A DNA stretch of 7,859 nt. It comes from Chryseosolibacter sp036402115 (lineage in GTDB: Bacteria > Bacteroidota > Bacteroidia > Cytophagales > Cyclobacteriaceae). The stretch is from contig DASWTM010000029.1 of assembly GCA_036402115.1 (NCBI GenBank), positions 1-7,859 of the forward strand, read 5' to 3'. Shown piece after piece: positions 6,025 to 7,859 of the stretch. The position numbers and the translations under genes were made by a program. How positions within the stretch are numbered: position 1 is the first letter of the stretch; every line of letters starts with the position of its first letter. Below the pieces are notes generated by a model. It made no database searches and was not told the DNA's origin. It saw nothing but the letters and a program-made list of their open reading frames with translations.

Positions 6025-7432
6025 ATACATCGTAGTGCTTTGCGTCTCAGCATTGCTCTACAGTTGCGTTACACCTCGGGTGATAGAAAAGACTGAGAAC
6101 AAAACGGTGCCCATCGGTTATACGAACGCAACTGACACGGCTAACATAGCGCGCCTGAACTGGCGTCAATATTTTCAGGAGCCAACACTCATTGCGTTAA
6201 TCGACACTGCGTTGAAGAATAACCAGGAGTTGAACATCATGATGCAGGAGATCGAAATCAGCAAGAATGAAATACGCACACGCAAAGGCGAGTATTTACC
6301 GTTCGTTGACTTCGGTGCAAGCGCATCCGTAGAGAAGGAAGGTCGTTTTACGAGATATGGCGCTGTCGATGACAATCTCGACATTAAACCGGGTACAGCC
6401 TTCCCCGAGCCGTTTAATGATTACCGTGTCGGACTCTATGCGTCCTGGGAAGTTGATATCTGGAAAAAGTTGCGCAACGCGAAGAAGGCAGCGTTAGTCC
6501 GGTACCTAGCTTCAACAGAAGGAAGGAACTTCGCAGTTACTAATCTTATCTCGGAGATAGCCAACAGTTATTATGAGTTGATGGCGCTCGACAATATGCT
6601 GTCGATCATTGAGCAGAACATCGAGATTCAAACCAACGGGCTTGAGGTTGTGAAGCAACAGAAAGATGCGGCCAAGACAACACAACTCGCAGTCAACCGG
6701 TTTGAGGCACAGTTGCTGAATACTAAAAATCGCCAATACGAAATCCGCCAACGAATCATGGAAACGGAGAACCGGATTCACTTCCTCACTGGTGGATTTC
6801 CAAAAGCAATTCCTCGAAACGCTGCAGCTTTTAATACGATAGCAGTAGATTACATCGCTTCCGGAATACCCTCCCAGTTGCTGGCCAATCGCCCAGACAT
6901 ACGCCAGGCGGAGTTGACACTCGCAGCAGCGCGCCTCGACATCAAGGTAGCGCGCGCGAATTTCTATCCGTCACTACGGCTGGAGGCGGGCGCGGGATTT
7001 CAGGCATTCAATCCTGCATATCTGATAAAACCAGAATCGATGCTTTACAATCTAGGTGGAGAACTTATAGCACCACTGATCAACCGGAATGCGATTATCG
7101 CCACCTATAAGAGCGCGAACGCAAAACAGATCCAGGAAGCGTACAACTATGAGAAAACGATTCTGAACGCGTATCTCGAAGTAGTGAATCAGCTCTCGAA
7201 AGTGGAAAACTATGCGAAAAGCTTCCAGACGAAGGCGTCTGAGGTTGATCTGTTATTGCAGTCAATCACCATCTCGAATAACCTCTTCCGGTCGGCTCGC
7301 GCGGATTATCTTGAAGTGTTGCTCACTCAGCGGGAGGCACTAGAGTCAAAGATGGATTTGATCGAGATAAAGATGAAACAGCTGAATGCGAAAGTCGACA
7401 TCTACAAAGCTCTCGGAGGTGGGTGGAATTAG
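6002..7432 (+). CDS. RND efflux outer-membrane factor, OprM/NodT-type TolC-family lipoprotein
   Basis: A 476-residue outer-membrane channel, expected to be a trimer forming a beta-barrel and periplasmic alpha-tunnel that completes the tripartite pump. The signal peptide ends in a clear lipobox, LLYS-Cys22. Two TolC-type repeats are visible. The first runs from LNWRQYFQEPTLIALIDTAL through the coiled helix ISEIANSYYELMALDNMLSI. The second starts near Arg297 with RPDIRQAELTLAAARLDIKVARA, then NFYPSLRLEAGAGF and a long helix ending in the typical YKALGGGW. The final Asn and stop codon come from the heptamer repeat described separately. The start ATG lies inside the pump gene (23-bp overlap), with GAGG at 5991-5994 seven bases upstream, suggesting translational coupling. 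Length is normal and no frame damage is seen. No convincing terminator hairpin follows the gene. Confidence 0.96.
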   Translation: MKTRKIFKYIVVLCVSALLYSCVTPRVIEKTENKTVPIGYTNATDTANIARLNWRQYFQEPTLIALIDTALKNNQELNIMMQEIEISKNEIRTRKGEYLPFVDFGASASVEKEGRFTRYGAVDDNLDIKPGTAFPEPFNDYRVGLYASWEVDIWKKLRNAKKAALVRYLASTEGRNFAVTNLISEIANSYYELMALDNMLSIIEQNIEIQTNGLEVVKQQKDAAKTTQLAVNRFEAQLLNTKNRQYEIRQRIMETENRIHFLTGGFPKAIPRNAAAFNTIAVDYIASGIPSQLLANRPDIRQAELTLAAARLDIKVARANFYPSLRLEAGAGFQAFNPAYLIKPESMLYNLGGELIAPLINRNAIIATYKSANAKQIQEAYNYEKTILNAYLEVVNQLSKVENYAKSFQTKASEVDLLLQSITISNNLFRSARADYLEVLLTQREALESKMDLIEIKMKQLNAKVDIYKALGGGWN

Positions 7433-7489
7433 GCATTGGGAATTAGGCATTAGGAATTAGGCATTAGGAATTAGGAATTAGGCACTGGG
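7427..7489. repeat. Heptamer tandem repeat (AATTAGG/CATTAGG), nine units
   Basis: Nine consecutive 7-bp units: AATTAGG at 7427, 7441, 7455, 7469 and 7476; CATTAGG at 7448 and 7462; and variants CATTGGG at 7434 and CACTGGG at 7483. The array is mainly a 14-bp alternation, with one extra AATTAGG near the end. It starts right after the Trp codon of the outer-membrane-factor gene and supplies that gene's last Asn codon and TAG stop. Such TTAGG-containing arrays occur between genes in some Bacteroidota, as I recall. Their role is unknown; slippage length variation is likely. The rest of the gap to 7606 (about 117 bp) shows no gene or clear regulatory site. Confidence 0.9.
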
Positions 7490-7606
7490 ACTTCGAGTCA
7501 TGGGTTGCGAGAAGAGTGTGTTAGACGGTGGATGCTTGCTCGCGGAGATAATGGTACAAGGGTGGACGGAATAGTTTTTGGCGCTGTGCTCTAAAATTTC
7601 CTGAAG

Positions 7607-7859
7607 ATGAAAAAGAGAACTCAATTCAATGCGGGCAAAATTGTTGAACACCCTCGCTTCGCTATCAAGCATAATAGAACGCTTATGCTACTGGTTGTAC
7701 TTATCTTGCTGGTTTCCTCGTGTGCCGATCGTGAGCTTACGAAACGTCAGCAACAGAAAGTAGCGAATAAGACGTTCGTGATACTTGGTGCATCGAGCGG
7801 TTTTGGAAGAGGCATTGCCGAGCAGCTTGGAAAAATATAAAGCCAATGTTGTGTTGGCA
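7607..7859 (+). pseudogene. Lipoprotein-like short-chain dehydrogenase/reductase, frame broken at an A5 run and cut by the window end
   Basis: From ATG 7607 the frame encodes a basic n-region, a hydrophobic stretch LMLLVVLILLVSSC with lipobox VSS-Cys, a short polar spacer, then KTFVILGASSGFGRGIAEQL. This is the first beta-strand and NAD(P)-binding turn of a Rossmann-fold SDR (Gly-Ala-Ser-Ser-Gly-x-Gly-x-Gly). The frame then reaches TAA at 7838-7840, giving only 77 residues. Deleting one A from the A5 run at 7831-7835 gives GKYKANVVLA to the window end, exactly the expected SDR second strand. The break is therefore a single-base insertion, either a real mutation or a homopolymer error in the read or assembly. 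Another possible start is ATG 7685, but it would leave the signal without basic residues. The substrate cannot be told; SDRs reduce or oxidise many alcohols and carbonyls with NAD(P)H. A periplasmic, lipid-anchored SDR would be unusual because its cofactor is cytosolic. Confidence 0.66.

Noticed and set aside
7572..7580. TAGTTTTTG as a -7 box for the SDR gene
   Set aside because: Has three bases instead of two between TA and TTTG, and no TTTG box at the proper distance upstream.

Overview
The window looks like a chromosomal fragment from a member of the Bacteroidota, possibly the Cytophagales, though the order is only a guess. The signs are promoter -7 boxes of the TAnnTTTG type, AT-rich start contexts with little Shine-Dalgarno sequence, lipoprotein signals on both soluble efflux components, and a TTAGG-based heptamer repeat. 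Both ends cut through genes.

Left part (1-1151): a minus-strand gene runs off the left edge. Its visible 308 residues are an unidentified N-terminal domain, a Lys/Ala/Pro-rich linker, and the start of a LigD-type primase-polymerase (PolDom) domain of the bacterial NHEJ family. The family's metal-binding Asp-x-Asp motif I reads Ala-Cys-Glu here, so it may be a non-catalytic relative. A good Bacteroidota promoter lies just upstream. The roughly 230 bp before the next gene also hold a small perfect inverted repeat and a plus-strand -7 box.

Middle part (1152-7432): a small exported, acidic hypothetical protein ending in a Tyr-His-Ser-Trp-Lys motif is followed by a complete tripartite RND efflux operon. 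This consists of a lipoprotein membrane-fusion protein, a 1076-residue AcrB-type HAE1 proton antiporter, and a TolC/OprM-type outer-membrane factor, also a lipoprotein. The pump and outer-membrane factor genes overlap by 23 bp. Together they should form a channel from inner membrane and periplasm to the outside, driven by proton flux. The proton-relay residues are intact. The phenylalanine cluster that lines the drug pocket of AcrB is almost fully replaced, so substrates cannot be inferred from AcrB. No transcriptional regulator gene is present.

Right part (7427-7859): a nine-unit heptamer repeat begins inside the last codons of the outer-membrane-factor gene and supplies its stop codon. After a short gap comes the start of a short-chain dehydrogenase/reductase with a lipoprotein-like N-terminus. 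Its frame breaks in a run of five A's 25-29 bases before the window edge; removing one A restores a textbook SDR sequence.

I found no tRNA, rRNA, CRISPR array, insertion sequence or convincing terminator. Most of the window is an ordinary efflux locus. The less ordinary items are the PolDom-like protein with an altered active site, the repeat that forms a gene's end, and the small exported protein upstream of the pump.
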